A stretch of 64,000 nucleotides of DNA from Phoronis australis (taxonomy: Eukaryota > Phoronida > Phoronidae): positions 874,099 to 938,098 of the forward strand of contig NMRA01000019.1 in assembly GCA_002633005.1 (NCBI GenBank). The letters run 5' to 3'. This document shows, piece after piece, positions 52,601 to 64,000 of the stretch (position 1 is its first letter; each line of letters starts with the position of its first letter). Below the pieces are notes generated by a model. The model saw nothing but the letters and a program-made list of their open reading frames with translations. It searched no databases and was not told where the DNA came from. The position numbers and the translations under genes were made by a program.

Positions 52601-55600
52601 TCTATACTACTACATTCATGTGACAAGCACACAAGTATGCATGACGTTTTTTATTAAGTCTATTATATGAATATATAAATCATAAGTCGCCGGTTAGTGT
52701 GGAAACGTGTATCACAAACATTTCTAAGTCTCGTCAGCACACCACCTGTGGCTACATCACGTGACCTAATAAATCTATGTCCGAAAAAATTTCTCACCAA
52801 CCGTGCTTATATTTATTAGATCACATGGTGTGTCCACAGGTGGCGTGCTGACCACAGTTAGAAATGTTTGCTATAATTGTCCATCACTTTAAGGTTGTGT
52901 AGGACCCCAAAACTATGTCCATTTTTTGTTTTTTTAACATTTATTGCAAAAATGATAACACGGTACACAGTCAGAAATCCTCAATCTTAATGACACATCA
53001 CACCCACACGCACACATTTCACCGAAAACCCAATTTCACAAACCAAAAACACATTAATGTACTTTTCTCATCGGTATTTCTTTCTAATGAGAAAAAAAGA
53101 CCATCTTTGGAGAAATATGTCTCCTAATCCATTTTTACAATGATTATATTTTTTGAATATGAAATAAGTTTCTAATTCTTTTTTGAAAAGGTCCCACTTT
53201 CAGCTTTCTACAGTATATATGCTTTTTTGTCAAAAAACGATAAGATTCAACAGTTCATTCTCTTTTCCAGTTTTACAAAATATAATAGTCTGAAAATCTA
53301 TCGATATATCGACGTTTTTTTCGTGAATATAATATTCAGCTATTCTTTTCCAAAAAAAGCTTAACAAAAAAGGAACCCCAAAATAAATGTTCTAAACTTT
53401 CAGGTTCATTCCTACAAAAAGGACATCGGTCAGTTGGAGAAATACCATTAAAAAGTTATTTGATGCTACAATTCTGTGAACAATTCTCATTTGAAATCAT
53501 CCGAGTCTAACATTTGAAGTACAAAAAACAAGTTTGAAAACATAACTTCCATGCGGTCATTGAGCTAGCAAAACCAAAAGTATTTTCCCACTTTTCTAAT
53601 CCTTTTGGTTTTTGAAACAAAGTTGTCAGAAAAATATCATATAAATCATGAGTACTTTTTGAATTTTTCGACAAAATTTGCCAGAGCTGTGGGATAACTG
53701 GTTGTCAGAGACACTTTTGCACTTGAAAACGATATACTTTTGAAAGTTAATTACAAGCAATTTTTCAGTTCGCAATAAAGTGTAAAAAAGGTTTAAAACC
53801 ACATTTGACTGCAAAACTGTTGTATGACAAGAAATTTCTGTTTTCGTCAAATAAATCAACCTAAGAATCTCACACCCTTTTCATTCCAAGTTGGGTAAAG
53901 TATTGCTTTTCCTCCAATCTGAACCTTTGTGTTATGCCATAAAGGAAAGGCCAGTATCCTGTTATGTTCTTTGACCTCGTTTAATATCGAACCAAACTCA
54001 AATGTTGAAACAAACATATCCTTCCAAAAAGGATTCCCTGTGGACTAGGCTACCATTTTAAAAAATAGTTTCCTCCATTGAAAATCTTTTCAAAGTCAAA
54101 TTGACTACGTCCAATTTTGGCTAACTATGAACCATCGTATCTCAGAAATGGCTAAATCTGAATCATCCTTTAGGAAGTGGTTTTAAAATGTTTCACTTTT
54201 GCATTAGGGGCTATAAAAATACAACCTTTATGTTTTAATGAAAAAAAATTAACAAATTAATATTTTAGAAAACTGTAAGAGCCTTTTGAGATCTTATCTT
54301 GAACATTTCAAATAAAATACGATCATGTTATCGATGCCATTGTATTGCTCTCAATGTACTTTCTTTGTCACTAAATTTTACCAAAAATACATGGTCACAT
54401 GACCCAATTAATGGTAGATTGGTAAAATGTTGTCAAATTCTACAGGTTTTCTACTTTGGGACAATCTTTACTTTTATTGAGGTGTTGTTTTGTAGATTGT
54501 AATATAATCATAGATATTTGATTAAATACACTCAGACTTTTCAATAAAGTTGCACATAACCTTAAGTGACTTTAAAATTTGACAAAAATATAACATCTGA
54601 GCAAGCAATAACTAAATCAGCCAAAAAACAGAGAAAGAAAATTTTTTTGTATATACAGTCTCTAAAATTAAACAAGTTTACCTCAGATAAAAGCTACTAA
54701 GCTTAGGCATGCCATTACTAGGTCAACTCATAAAAAGAAATGATTCAATGATTCCATGTTCAAATAAAACTTAAAGTTGATAACATAACAATAAGATAGC
54801 TTGAGCAAGCAATTATTATAATCAAATCGAAAATAGTAGACAAATCAATGTTAATTTCATAAAGCATATTCATTGAAAAAATAATACAAAGATTTAAAAA
54901 TGCGAGCATGCGAGCACAAACTAAATTAAAAAACAGGAGACAATTTGATGTTTTTGTTTCATAAAGTCTCTCTCTTAAATGAACTTGACTTTGATTCAAA
55001 ATTGTAAAATTTAAGCATTCAAATTGGTGAACGAACTCAAAAAGAGAAGACAACCAAGTCGCTTAATTTTAATAGATTTAAATTTGATAACATGATATCC
55101 AACTTGAGCAAGCAATTACGAAAATCAAATGAAAATGGACCGAATCAAGTCGAGCAGGGATGGCTTTATCTACAAAATCACAGAAAATGTTTCATTTATC
55201 AATCAGATCCTTCAATTTTGAGATTTTTTCCCACAGCATGTCCTTTGTTATAAACAAAAAGTACCTAGGATCAACTAAAAGCTGAACAAATCAAACTTAA
55301 AGTACCGGTACATCAATTATCTGCAAACCACACACCACTGAAATTTGTTGAGTTTCAAAGAAGAAAACAACGCCAACCTGATTTTGATGAGTAGAGGCTG
55401 GAATGGCCTGAACATTTCTGAAATATCTGAGCTTTTCCTGTCTGGGTTTAAAGGTCCTTCAGGAAACATGATGAGGCCACTATAACAGAAATGAATAAAT
55501 GCAGCTGCTTTCCAAGATGGGAAGATTCTGCACAATGTTGTGTCAACATAACGGGACAATGTAGAAACTAACGATCTTGATGGGCGTGATATCAACATCA

Positions 55601-58600
55601 TTTTAAACACAAATGTCAATTAAAAATGAAACATCTGTTTGCACTCTCTCATTTTAACCATGAGAATACTGCTGTTTTTATTATGCAATTTTAAGCTAAT
55701 GATATTTAAAATCTAAGCCGACATTCACCGTGCGCCTGAAGTGAAAGAGGTCCCCAAAAAGGAATGTTACCATTTGAAGGTGATATTAGCCACTTCAGCA
55801 TATTTTGATACAGAAAGGTGTGTTGGACCTTTTTAATTGTATTTATAATGCAAAAAACAATCAACAAAATAAGACTATCAAAACAATACATGGCAGAGCT
55901 CAACCTTGAAAAATCGTAATTTGGGTCCCGACACCCATGCTATGGCAAAGAATACTATTATTTATAAAAGCATACGCTTGATTTCTAAAATTGCAAAGAC
56001 AAGCATTGGATGCACACAGTGCTGTCCTTTTTTGCACAAATCAGCAATATATGCCTGCATGGTTCACAATAAAAATACTCAACAACACGTCTTGTTCAAA
56101 GACCTGTTACAGTAAGCAGTATGTGCTAAAAATCATTGGACAAAGTGACTACAAATGCCTAGTCATTATGACCGAGTGCATTGTCATGACAGTTGAGTGT
56201 AAGCAAAATTCGTCATCATAACAACTGGAACAATGGGAGGGGAGGTCATGATGAGTAATGATGCAACTGAGCAGAATAAAGGACAATCAGTGTTTGCAGA
56301 AACTCCACAAATGTTACAGAAATTTAGAGAACATAAATGAGTCCTTATTGGGACTGTTTCGTGCAACCAGTCACACGTACCTACATGTAAACTGAAAGTA
56401 CAGTGGGTTGATCAGTGAATGTAAAATATGTCAACAAACATCTAAGACATGTTTGCTACAGACTTAGAATATTGTGCAGCTAAACTAATGATTATAAAAT
56501 AGATTTGCTGTAATCTGACAACAGTGCTGTTTTTCAACACGCCTCTACAACCAATCATGACATCGATTTGATAACGCACGTAGCATGTATATTATGTAGC
56601 GAAAATACACCCCATACCCTGCACATAAAAGAAAGCGTACAAATGTTTGATTCTAAAGCCCTCCCCTCATAGTACCTCCAAGTTACAACTCTGGCGCCGA
56701 CTCCCGCCAATTTTTTGTTTTCTGTCCTCTTCATTTTGTGTCTGTAATTCTAGCGTTTGATTGTTGTGCAGTGTTCACCTTTTAGGTGTGTGGTGTTCCA
56801 CTGACGTTTTGAGTTAAGAAACGAAACCTCTGGACTCTGTTATTTGTTTTCTTGTATTGATATGGCCTAAAACCACACCCGTAATCAGTTGTGTAAAAGT
56901 GCAGAGCCGTTGCACCTCTTACCAAATAATAGCCAGCCTTGGAATGGTGAACATCAGCGCTGGATCATAATCATCCAGCATGTCTTGAGTTAGGAGGTTC
57001 AAACGCAGAGCTCTGAAACGAGTTAAAGCACTCTCATAAACTTTTAGAATATACAGAAGTGAACAACTAGCTGAACATTGCAGGAGATGTGCGGTACATG
57101 CTTATTGTCTGCAGATCCCCGCAGGTTCAACATTTACACCTGATAATACAAACAAGCCTGAAACCAACTGCTCTAGAGAACTTGGAATGATCCATTTTTA
57201 GTGTAAATACACATGCATACACACACAAAGACGCACACATGCTCAATAGCCTTCTGCATTAGCGTAGTGTCTTTTAAAAATATTAAACACACTCCCGGAA
57301 ATTGCTTTTCACATTATATCCAGGTCACCGTTCACTCGTTGTATACATTCACTACTAAGACCAAGGAGAAACGTTTTGTGCGATGCTCAATTGTCCGCAA
57401 CCAAAGCCAAGGTATGAATCTGGGAATCCCAAATGGGTGTCTGGAACTCTTTTCAAGTTTTGATGTAAACAAGCAAAGCATGGAATAGGCAGACTAACTC
57501 TTAGAAGCTGGCCTCAAAAGCTTCCTAGCCTTCAAGTTGATAGCAACAACTGTTTTCAACTAAGAAAAGAAACTGAGAATCCAGCTAGGGAAGTGTTGGC
57601 CAGCCTGTGACATTATTTATTTTAAAGTTGTCTATCATGGCATGGACAGGTTTGGGACATGTATTGTGTGCTTGTATAGGTATCCTGGTTAATAATTTGC
57701 ATTCTAATTTGATGCGTAAGAAGGAATTGTCGCTTTAAATCTCATATTCCTCTATAACTCATTATAATTATTGGCCCACATTTGATTATAATTGAAAATG
57801 ATTACGCAGTTTAGTCCGCATATTTCAATTTACACACACTCACTTGAAATCAAATTACTGACTATAATTGGTAATCATTTGCCGAACACTGTCCCCTCGT
57901 CGATTTTGAAAATCTGTTCGACACGATTCACTAGTTTATTACCTGAGTACTGCCTCACTAAACAGCACAGTGACTTCCTGTATTGTATCGTATTCTTTCA
58001 TCGTCTTCACCGGAACCATAACGCTGACGTAACTAGATGTCAAGAGAAATTAACACTTAAGTTTTAAACAAGTGAACAGTTAGGAAGGGAAAATAGCAAA
58101 AAATCGCCAACAGACTCTTTAAAAGTGTAGTGAAACCAAGAAAGTGGCTTCTGCTTGCTCTAATCTCAAATTGTGTTAAATGAGACTGGCTTAGTTGATA
58201 GACTACTATTTGATTCATCCATGAACACTTCATGAAGCTGGGCTTCTGAGTGCGCCATTTGAATGCAGTACAACATCGGTAATTCTGTAGACAAGGTGTA
58301 CACGAGCAATACGTGATGAAGATCTAAGGGGTACCCAATTTTTAACCGTTTCCATGGTTACCGTAGTAGGATGCATTCGAAAATCAACACCAGTTTTGCT
58401 CTCCTCNTGTAAATACACATGCATACACACACGCAGACGCACACATGCATACACACACGCGCAGACGCACACACGCACATTCACACACACACACGCAGAC
58501 GCACACATGCATACACACACGCAGACGCACACATTCATACACACACGTAGACACACACATGCTCAATAACCTTCTGCATTAGCGTAGTGTCTTTAAAAAT

Positions 58601-61600
58601 ATTAGCACACTCCCGTAAATTCCTTTTCACATTATATCCAGGTCAGCGTTCACTTGTTGTATACATTCACTACTAAGACCAAGGAGAAACGTTTTGTGCA
58701 ATGCTCAATTGTCCGCAACCAAAGCCAAGGTATGAATCTGGGAATCCCAAATGGGTGTCTGGAACTCTTTTCAAGTTTTGATGTAAACAAGCAAAGCGTG
58801 GAATAGGCCAACTAACTCTTAGAAGCTGGCCTCAAAAGCTTCCTAGCCTTGAAGTTGATAGCAACAACTGTTTTCAACTAAGAAAAGAAACTGAGAATCC
58901 AGCTAGGGAAGTGTTGGCCAGCCTGTGACATTATTTATTTGAAAGTTATCTATCATGGCATGGACAGGTTTGGGACATGTATTGTGTGCTTGTATAAGTA
59001 TCCTGGTTTATAATTTGCATTATAATTTATGCGTAAGAAGGAATTGTCGCTTTAAATCTCATATTCCTCTGTAACTCATTATAATTATTGGCCCACATTT
59101 GATTATAATTGAAAATGATTACGCAGTTTAGTCCGCATATTTCAATTTACACACACTCACTTGAAATCAAATTACTGACTATAATTGGTAATCATTTGCC
59201 GAACACTGTCCCCTCGTCGATTTTGAAAATCTGTTCGACACGATTCACTAGTTTATTACCTGAGTACTGCCTCACTAAACAGCACAGTGACTTCCTGTAT
59301 TGTATCGTATTCTTTCATCGTCTTCACCGGAACCATAACGCTGACGTAACTAGATGTCAAGAGAAATTAACACTTAAGTTTTAAACAAGTGAACAGTTAG
59401 GAAGGGAAAATAGCAAAAAATCGCCAACAGACTCTTTAAAAGTGTAGTGAAACCAAGAAAGTGGCTTCTGCTTGCTCTAATCTCAAATTGTGTTAAATGA
59501 GACTGGCTTAGTTGATAGACTACTATTTGATTCATCCATGAACACTTCATGAAGCTGGGCTTCTGAGTGCGCCATTTGAATGCAGTACAACATCGGTAAT
59601 TCTGTAGACAAGGTGTACACGAGCAATACGTGATGAAGATCTAAGGGGTACCCAATTTTTAACCGTTTCCATGGTTACCGTAGTAGGATGCATTCGAAAA
59701 TCAACACCAGTTTTGCTCTCCTCATTAGCGACAAATTTCACGAAGAACTTGCTAGATATTAAGACAGGAACACATCCATTCCCAACACATGATCCTGTCT
59801 GCAATTTGTCCGATAGAGAGGTGGACAAAAAAAAAAACAACAGAAACACTAAGAAAGGTCACTAGGGGGCACAGATGACATTGAATCCATTGACAATGGG
59901 AAAGTGTGATTGTCTTCTTAATAGAAACCTATGAGCAGAATTTCATGGAAATCTACTAAGGAACTTGGTAGATACACGGGCAAACACAAAAAAAAAAATA
60001 AAATTACCCCTAGTGGCCAAACAAGAAGTCAAATCTACATAAACTTTTACACGAGCTGACCCAACTATGATGGGAACATGTCTGCAAAATTTCATGAAAA
60101 TCCAACGCAGGGTTTAGGAGATAAAGCAGTGGATGGTGAATGCCCAAGACGATGGCCATGTAAAAACTGATACCTTTAAATCACTGTCAGTGCACATTAC
60201 GTCCTACTTATAGATGGCTTTGTTCAATAAAACCACATAGCCAATGACAGCTCACATTTCAATGTGTTCCCACCACACATTTTATAGTCTACCGATGTAA
60301 AAACTTCGCTTGAAATTTCGTCGACGCTCATGGAGGAAAAATTTCACAAAAATTGTTTAACATTACAGAACTGTCACCTGTCTATAAACGCAAGCCAGCA
60401 CGGCCGATATCTTCACCGTAAATCGTACCTGAGCTCAAACTCGGCAAACAACCTGTCAAAGAGGACCAGGGCCTGCCTGAGTCTGTCTGAGTACATGTTC
60501 TGGTTCTTGAGACACTGGTCACGTAATAAACTTCGCACGCTGTCCAAACTCTTAGTCATGGCTTTGGCTAGAGGGCGCATGCTGGCAGACTCCACCTCAC
60601 GGTTAAGGATACAAGAACCAGCAGCCAAACACTGGAAGGAACACCACATGAGTATGCAGAATAGGATTGGAAAGTCAGCTGATCGTAAAAATTCTCCATT
60701 TCAGGACAGCCTCTAAGATTTTGGACACCGAATTCAAGATTAAATTAACTTTTCTCGATTTTGAAGATTGGGACATAGTCGATTTTGGCATTCATCATTT
60801 AATTCTCAAATATAGAAGACTGCTTTTGTATAAGCAAAATTTGAAAATAGAAGTAGCAATTCAAAAATTCCTCAAAATTACCTGCTAAGTGGAACATTTT
60901 CATGAGTCTATGTGTGTAAAATTGAGGTGAATAATTGTTTGTCATTGATAGTAATTCTTGAATTTGGGACAGCCATTATTGCTTATTTCTAACATTTGGT
61001 ACACGCTCCGACCTTGAGCAAAATAGTTAAATTTTAACAGTCCCAAACTGGAGAATATTTACGACAGATAAAGGACCGTGCACTGGCAAAGTGACACACA
61101 AACCTCAATGAAATTACACCTGCTCTACATATTTAAATTTATAAATTTAATTAGGCACTGTACAGTGTTACTATAGCAGTTAGACTAATAAGTCTAATTA
61201 GTGTATCAATAAGGCTAGAACATTGTGACTATAGTGAGATCGTGCAATGTTCTGTTTTCTACTACAAGCTGAATATGTGATGTCACAAACAGCACAGCGT
61301 ACAATAATACATGGAACTTCCTGTCTGGGGCTTTCTGTAACATTTGCTTTCTTTTCCAACAACTCGGCAAATGGGTCTCGTGTATTGTAGACCAATCTTC
61401 ATACAGGTCTCCACAGTCCTTACATACATAGATACTTTTCTAAAACAGTGACATGAATAAATCATTATCTAGACTAAACCCAGTGCTATAAAATCGTAAA
61501 TGCAAAGAAAACTGATAAATACACCCCTAGGCATACAAGTAATTTTTAGAAATTAATAACTATCAAAATCATGGAACTGCCGCAAGAACTTTGGATTCTC

Positions 61601-61859
61601 ACACGTTTTGTTAATATTCAAAATCTGATACACTATGTACAGTGGAGCAGTACCTCAGCACCAAACCACAGCTGAGCTCCCAGAGCATCCTGGACCAAGT
61701 CATCGGGGAACTTGACACGGAAATCTCGATTGGCACGGCTCCCAGGGATCACCTCATCCATGATCCGCTGGACAATGGTCAGCACCTGAATGGACACAAC
61801 AATGACCAGTTTGAGCAACGCCATCACCTCTGACATTTTTATGTCAACAAGAACACCCT

Positions 61860-61904
<45 letters not shown>

Positions 61905-63536
61905 TATATATATATAAATCGTAGACTGTGCAAGATGTATGCTGAGAACGTGTATTTGTAAACCATGTTGGTGTGATCTTTTATACCTTGTCAAAATAAC
62001 ATCTTAACCCCTTTCAGTGAAATATAACTTTTCAGTTATTCCCTAACATGTGAAAACATTAAAAATTCTTCTCAGACACTGAAAATGTTCAGTGCAGACT
62101 GCAAGCAGGTTGGTAAGTGGGTTAGAATCAAAGGATACTCAAACATGCATAAACTGAGCATTGTGCTGTTTTACGTGAACTTCTAACAACAGCCCATGGT
62201 CTCAAGAGAGGTCTACAAAAGAGACTAGTCCATGAGTGTGCTCACCCTGTCCTGAAAATAGCGCAGCTGATTGACCAGCAGCGTACATCTTTCCGGATCC
62301 TTTCGACCATCAAAGCTGTCCAGTTCTGTGGCCACAGCATTTAGGTCTTCATCAGCATAGAAGAACTGGGCTAACAAGGAGCAGTCAGACCTCTGGAAGT
62401 GAAAAAAATAACTCATTACATTTTTGTGTAAGATTGAAAACAGAGTGCCTTACTTTAGAGAAACCTACCGACACTGAATTCAAATTGTAGGCAGTAGCAC
62501 CCAACCAGTGGAGATTAAGCACAGTTTAGCCTGATCAGAATTACCGCAAATTAATATTTTTGGTAAAAGGGTTACTGGTTACAAACAAGCCCATTTCATT
62601 ACCAAAAAATGTATCTAGCCACAAGCAGCCATTTAGGAGGTGCAAGCAGCAAACAACTAGCCGCAGTAAGGAGCAAATCCAACCTTTTTAGCCCACTGAG
62701 TTTTAACCATATCGAGGTGTTTCCTTAAACTGAAGCAATGTTTACCAGAGCCAGCACTTTTGTGCCACTTGACCCAATTAAGCTTTGAAGAAGGCACATA
62801 CTGAAGTTATGGGTGTATCATGTTGGAGTTAATTTTGACAACTGGAAAGAAACTAAATAAATTAATAAGAGCAACGCAAAGCATTGAAATGCACCCACGA
62901 ATGCAGAGCAAACAGAGTGCTTCTAGAGGTGTTCATTTGTATCATAAAAATGGCCACTAAATGGCAGAAAATACATCGAATCCATCCGAAAACTGGTATG
63001 TCATCAAAGCTATTTACCAAATTTCATAAAAATCTGTCAAGGAACAACTGAGAAAATTTGAAAAAAAATTGCCACTAGGAGGCTACTGTATGGGCTCAAA
63101 AAACCTAACTGCCACAAGGAGAAAATCATCGCCAACTGTACTCTTCACACTGAGCCTATATATGCCAATTTTCACAATTATCCTTAGATTTCCGACCTGC
63201 ACGTTACCAAATCGACCCCAGCAAGCTCAGTCAGGCACTCAGGGTTATATGCTTTGTTACATCGACCCTGTAAACTTACGTAGAAAGTCTATGGGGTTCA
63301 AATGAAAGTCTTAGAAAGACTGAAAATATGTCGAAATGTATCCTCATGTTTCTTGTGCTCAGCTCAGGTGTTGCTCCACTGCCTCCAGCCAGGTAAACAC
63401 GATAAACAACATGAACGTCATGAACAAATCGCAGCTACCAAACGCAACATAATTTTTGATTTACGTTAAATCTTTCGAAATATTCCCTCTTAATGCTCAC
63501 CTTTGGCTTATACAACCATTTTCGCAGGGAATACAT
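46696..63536 (-). CDS. zfyve28: ZFYVE28 / LST2 (lateral signaling target protein 2), 13 coding exons
   Basis: LST2 is an endosomal FYVE protein known in worm and human as a negative regulator of EGF-receptor signalling. Coding exons in gene order: 63501-63536, 62246-62392, 61654-61785, 60429-60631, exon 5 (present twice: 59260-59349 and 57943-58032), 56923-57012, 55378-55479, 51343-52541, 50469-50595, 48797-48951, 48284-48508, 47086-47189, 46696-46827. Using one copy of exon 5 gives 913 residues (human about 887). The start [12 protein letters not shown] and the stretch [20 protein letters not shown] match the family, as do [20 protein letters not shown] and [20 protein letters not shown]. 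Exon 8 (1.2 kb) encodes an acidic Ser/Thr-rich linker. Exon 10 holds [14 protein letters not shown]. The C-terminal FYVE finger has [14 protein letters not shown] and RVCNLC, intact for zinc and PI3P binding. Exon 8 has a second in-frame donor 12 bases upstream. The start has A at -3. Confidence 0.95.
49379..49600. repeat. Dispersed repeat, copy 1
   Basis: Shares blocks with 54262-54500, including tagaaaactgtaaga, the tgagat motif, agactggtaaaatgt and caaattctaca. It lies in a ZFYVE28 intron. Confidence 0.6.
51343..52541 (-). CDS. zfyve28: ZFYVE28 large exon 8 (acidic linker)
   Basis: This exon continues the helical core with [20 protein letters not shown], matching the human DLLQTLTEEELHTLERNLC. 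It then runs through about 330 residues rich in Ser, Thr, Asp and Glu (for example [20 protein letters not shown]). Near its end is a Cys-containing segment, [20 protein letters not shown], and a Ser/Arg stretch ([12 protein letters not shown]). The linker is the least conserved part of the family; an exon of this size is common for it. The donor is CAG|GTGATG, phase 1. Confidence 0.9.
52542..55377. other. Large AT-rich ZFYVE28 intron
   Basis: The intron between exons 7 and 8 is very AT-rich and holds the second copy of a dispersed repeat (54262-54500). A palindrome-like pair flanks about 52735-52860 (gtgtggaaacg...cacctgtgg and ccacaggtgg...). No coding sequence is seen. Confidence 0.6.
54262..54500. 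repeat. Dispersed repeat, copy 2
   Basis: The diverged partner of 49379-49600, in the same orientation, in a different ZFYVE28 intron. Confidence 0.6.
56281..56370. repeat. Fragment of the 24.4-kb inverted-repeat element
   Basis: The blocks ggacaatcagtgttt and gggactgtttcgtgcaacc match the right arm region 24750-24826. It lies in a ZFYVE28 intron. Confidence 0.65.
57202..58406. repeat. Duplication B, copy 1 (contains ZFYVE28 exon 5)
   Basis: The block repeats at 58408-59723. The left third shows scattered single-base and small indel differences; from about 57725 on, the copies look identical. It ends exactly at the N at 58407. Confidence 0.95.
57943..58032 (-). CDS. zfyve28: ZFYVE28 exon 5, second (downstream) copy
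   Basis: The 90-base exon encodes [20 protein letters not shown] then TVLFSEAVL, matching human YVSAMVPVKSPREYYVQQEV. The acceptor is CTAG at 58033-58036 and the donor GTAATA. Start and end phases are both 2, so inclusion of one, two or no copies keeps frame. It is identical in sequence to 59260-59349. Confidence 0.85.
58407..58407. other. Single N at the junction of duplication B
   Basis: The N lies exactly between the end of copy 1 and the start of copy 2, as expected where two overlapping contigs were joined without merging. Confidence 0.8.
58410..58560. repeat. CA-rich minisatellite
   Basis: About five imperfect units of the type cacacgcagacgcacacatgcata. The allele in copy 1 (57207-57241) has about one unit, so the array length differs between the two copies. 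Confidence 0.9.
59260..59349 (-). CDS. zfyve28: ZFYVE28 exon 5, first (upstream) copy
   Basis: This is identical to 57943-58032 and has the same splice sites. It completes the Arg/Ser codon left open by exon 4 (AG + T) and opens the one completed by exon 6 (AG + A). Normal protein needs only one copy. Confidence 0.88.
59855..60140. repeat. Dispersed repeat with CTCF-like motifs
   Basis: Units contain gcaaaatttcatgaaaatc-type blocks and end in a motif of the type CCACTAGGGGGCA or its complement: TCACTAGGGGGCACAG at 59859-59874 and TACCCCTAGTGGCC at 60005-60018. A related copy is at 62930-63090. It lies in ZFYVE28 intron 4. Confidence 0.5.
61862..61916. repeat. (TG)n(TA)n microsatellite
   Basis: A TG run of about 42 bases is followed by a short TA run in a ZFYVE28 intron. 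Confidence 0.95.
62930..63300. repeat. Dispersed repeat with a CTCF-like motif
   Basis: The block accaaatttcataaaaatc and the motif GCCACTAGGAGGCTAC (63071-63086) relate it to 59855-60140. It lies in ZFYVE28 intron 1. The open frame at 63069-63305 overlapping it is not supported. Confidence 0.45.
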
Positions 63537-64000
63537 CCTTGTTTACAAGCAAAGTACTGCCCTAAAAAATACTTTCAGATTCTGTCATTGTGATTTGTAA
63601 TGCGCATAGGGGTTTGCGCATTTCCTTCGCTTTTCCCACCGTTAGATGTCACGGTTATCGTTTTGTGTTTCCGCTGCTCTCAAAAGGTGACGCAACAATA
63701 GCAACAGGCTCTGAAAGGCACATGAAGTCACAAACCAGAGATGTACATTAATTTACAAAGGATATAAAATGGTCTTTGCTGCCTCCAGTGAATTAGACCT
63801 CAGACAGTTGCCATAACGTCCAGGGCACTAAACGTCTACATGCAGCCTATGTTGTATTTCCAGTGTGAGTGGCCATCAGTCAACGGTTACAAAAGATCTT
63901 TTTACACATAGGCCTAAACAGGAAACATAGGGACAGCTAACGAAATTTCTACCCATGAGTTGCAAGAAACTGTTTTGCATACACTATCTGAGAGTTTAGT
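63537..64000. other. Upstream flank of ZFYVE28
   Basis: Expected to hold the ZFYVE28 5' UTR and promoter. I see no TATA box at a convincing distance and no coding sequence. Confidence 0.4.

Larger units (their letters stand above)
58408..59723. repeat. Duplication B, copy 2 (contains ZFYVE28 exon 5)
   Basis: The partner of 57202-58406. It is longer because of an expanded minisatellite at its left end (58410-58560, units of the type acacacgcagacgcacacatgcat). Confidence 0.95.

Noticed and set aside
57792-58067. 91-residue plus-strand open frame, repeated identically at 59109-59384
   Set aside because: It is antisense to ZFYVE28 exon 5 and its introns. The identity reflects duplication B, not selection.
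58230-58566. Cys/Val-rich frames over the CA minisatellite
   Set aside because: They are translations of a simple repeat interrupted by an N.
1-64000. tRNA genes, CRISPR arrays, bacterial promoters or ribosome binding sites
   Set aside because: None seen by eye on either strand; the sequence is intron-bearing animal DNA.

Overview
The window is nuclear DNA of an animal. Coding sequence is split into short exons with GT/AG introns, intergenic DNA is AT-rich, and there are many small inverted-repeat elements and no operons. The recognisable genes (FAM136A, MED28, an LRRC74-like gene, ZFYVE28/LST2) are animal genes. Repeat content and intron sizes suggest a marine invertebrate, perhaps a deuterostome, but I cannot name the species from sequence alone. 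Gene models below were built by hand from splice sites, reading phase and recalled protein families. Every internal junction quoted keeps frame.

Layout. 1-2.7 kb: the last coding exon of FAM136A (+) and its 3' flank. 4.1-8.9 kb: a complete four-exon MED28 (-), convergent with FAM136A. 8.9-16.4 kb: gene-poor DNA with a small MITE family and two unassigned candidate exons. 16.45-22.06 kb: a gene (+) for a predicted type II single-pass membrane mucin. Its cytoplasmic tail carries endocytic-type tyrosine motifs and its ectodomain of about 660 residues, almost all Thr/Ser/Ala, lies in one exon. 22-25.6 kb: non-coding with two inverted-repeat elements. 25.7-36.7 kb: a complete 12-exon LRRC74-like gene (-) with leucine-rich repeats, two EF-hands and a disordered tail; its introns hold a 1.07-kb foldback element, a 13-bp-TIR MITE and a perfect-looking hairpin. 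36.7-46.7 kb: repeats, one large near-identical duplication touching a single N, and weak candidate exons. 46.7-63.5 kb: ZFYVE28 (-), 13 coding exons ending in a FYVE zinc finger, with coding exon 5 present twice because it lies inside a second near-identical duplication that also abuts a single N. 63.5-64 kb: upstream flank of ZFYVE28.

The genes look like unrelated neighbours: a mitochondrial intermembrane-space type protein, a Mediator subunit, a cell-surface mucin, a putative calcium-binding LRR protein and an endosomal regulator of receptor traffic. The most useful points for a reader are the undescribed mucin, the duplicated exon 5 of ZFYVE28 that may be an assembly error, and the long Gln/Pro-rich insertion in MED28.
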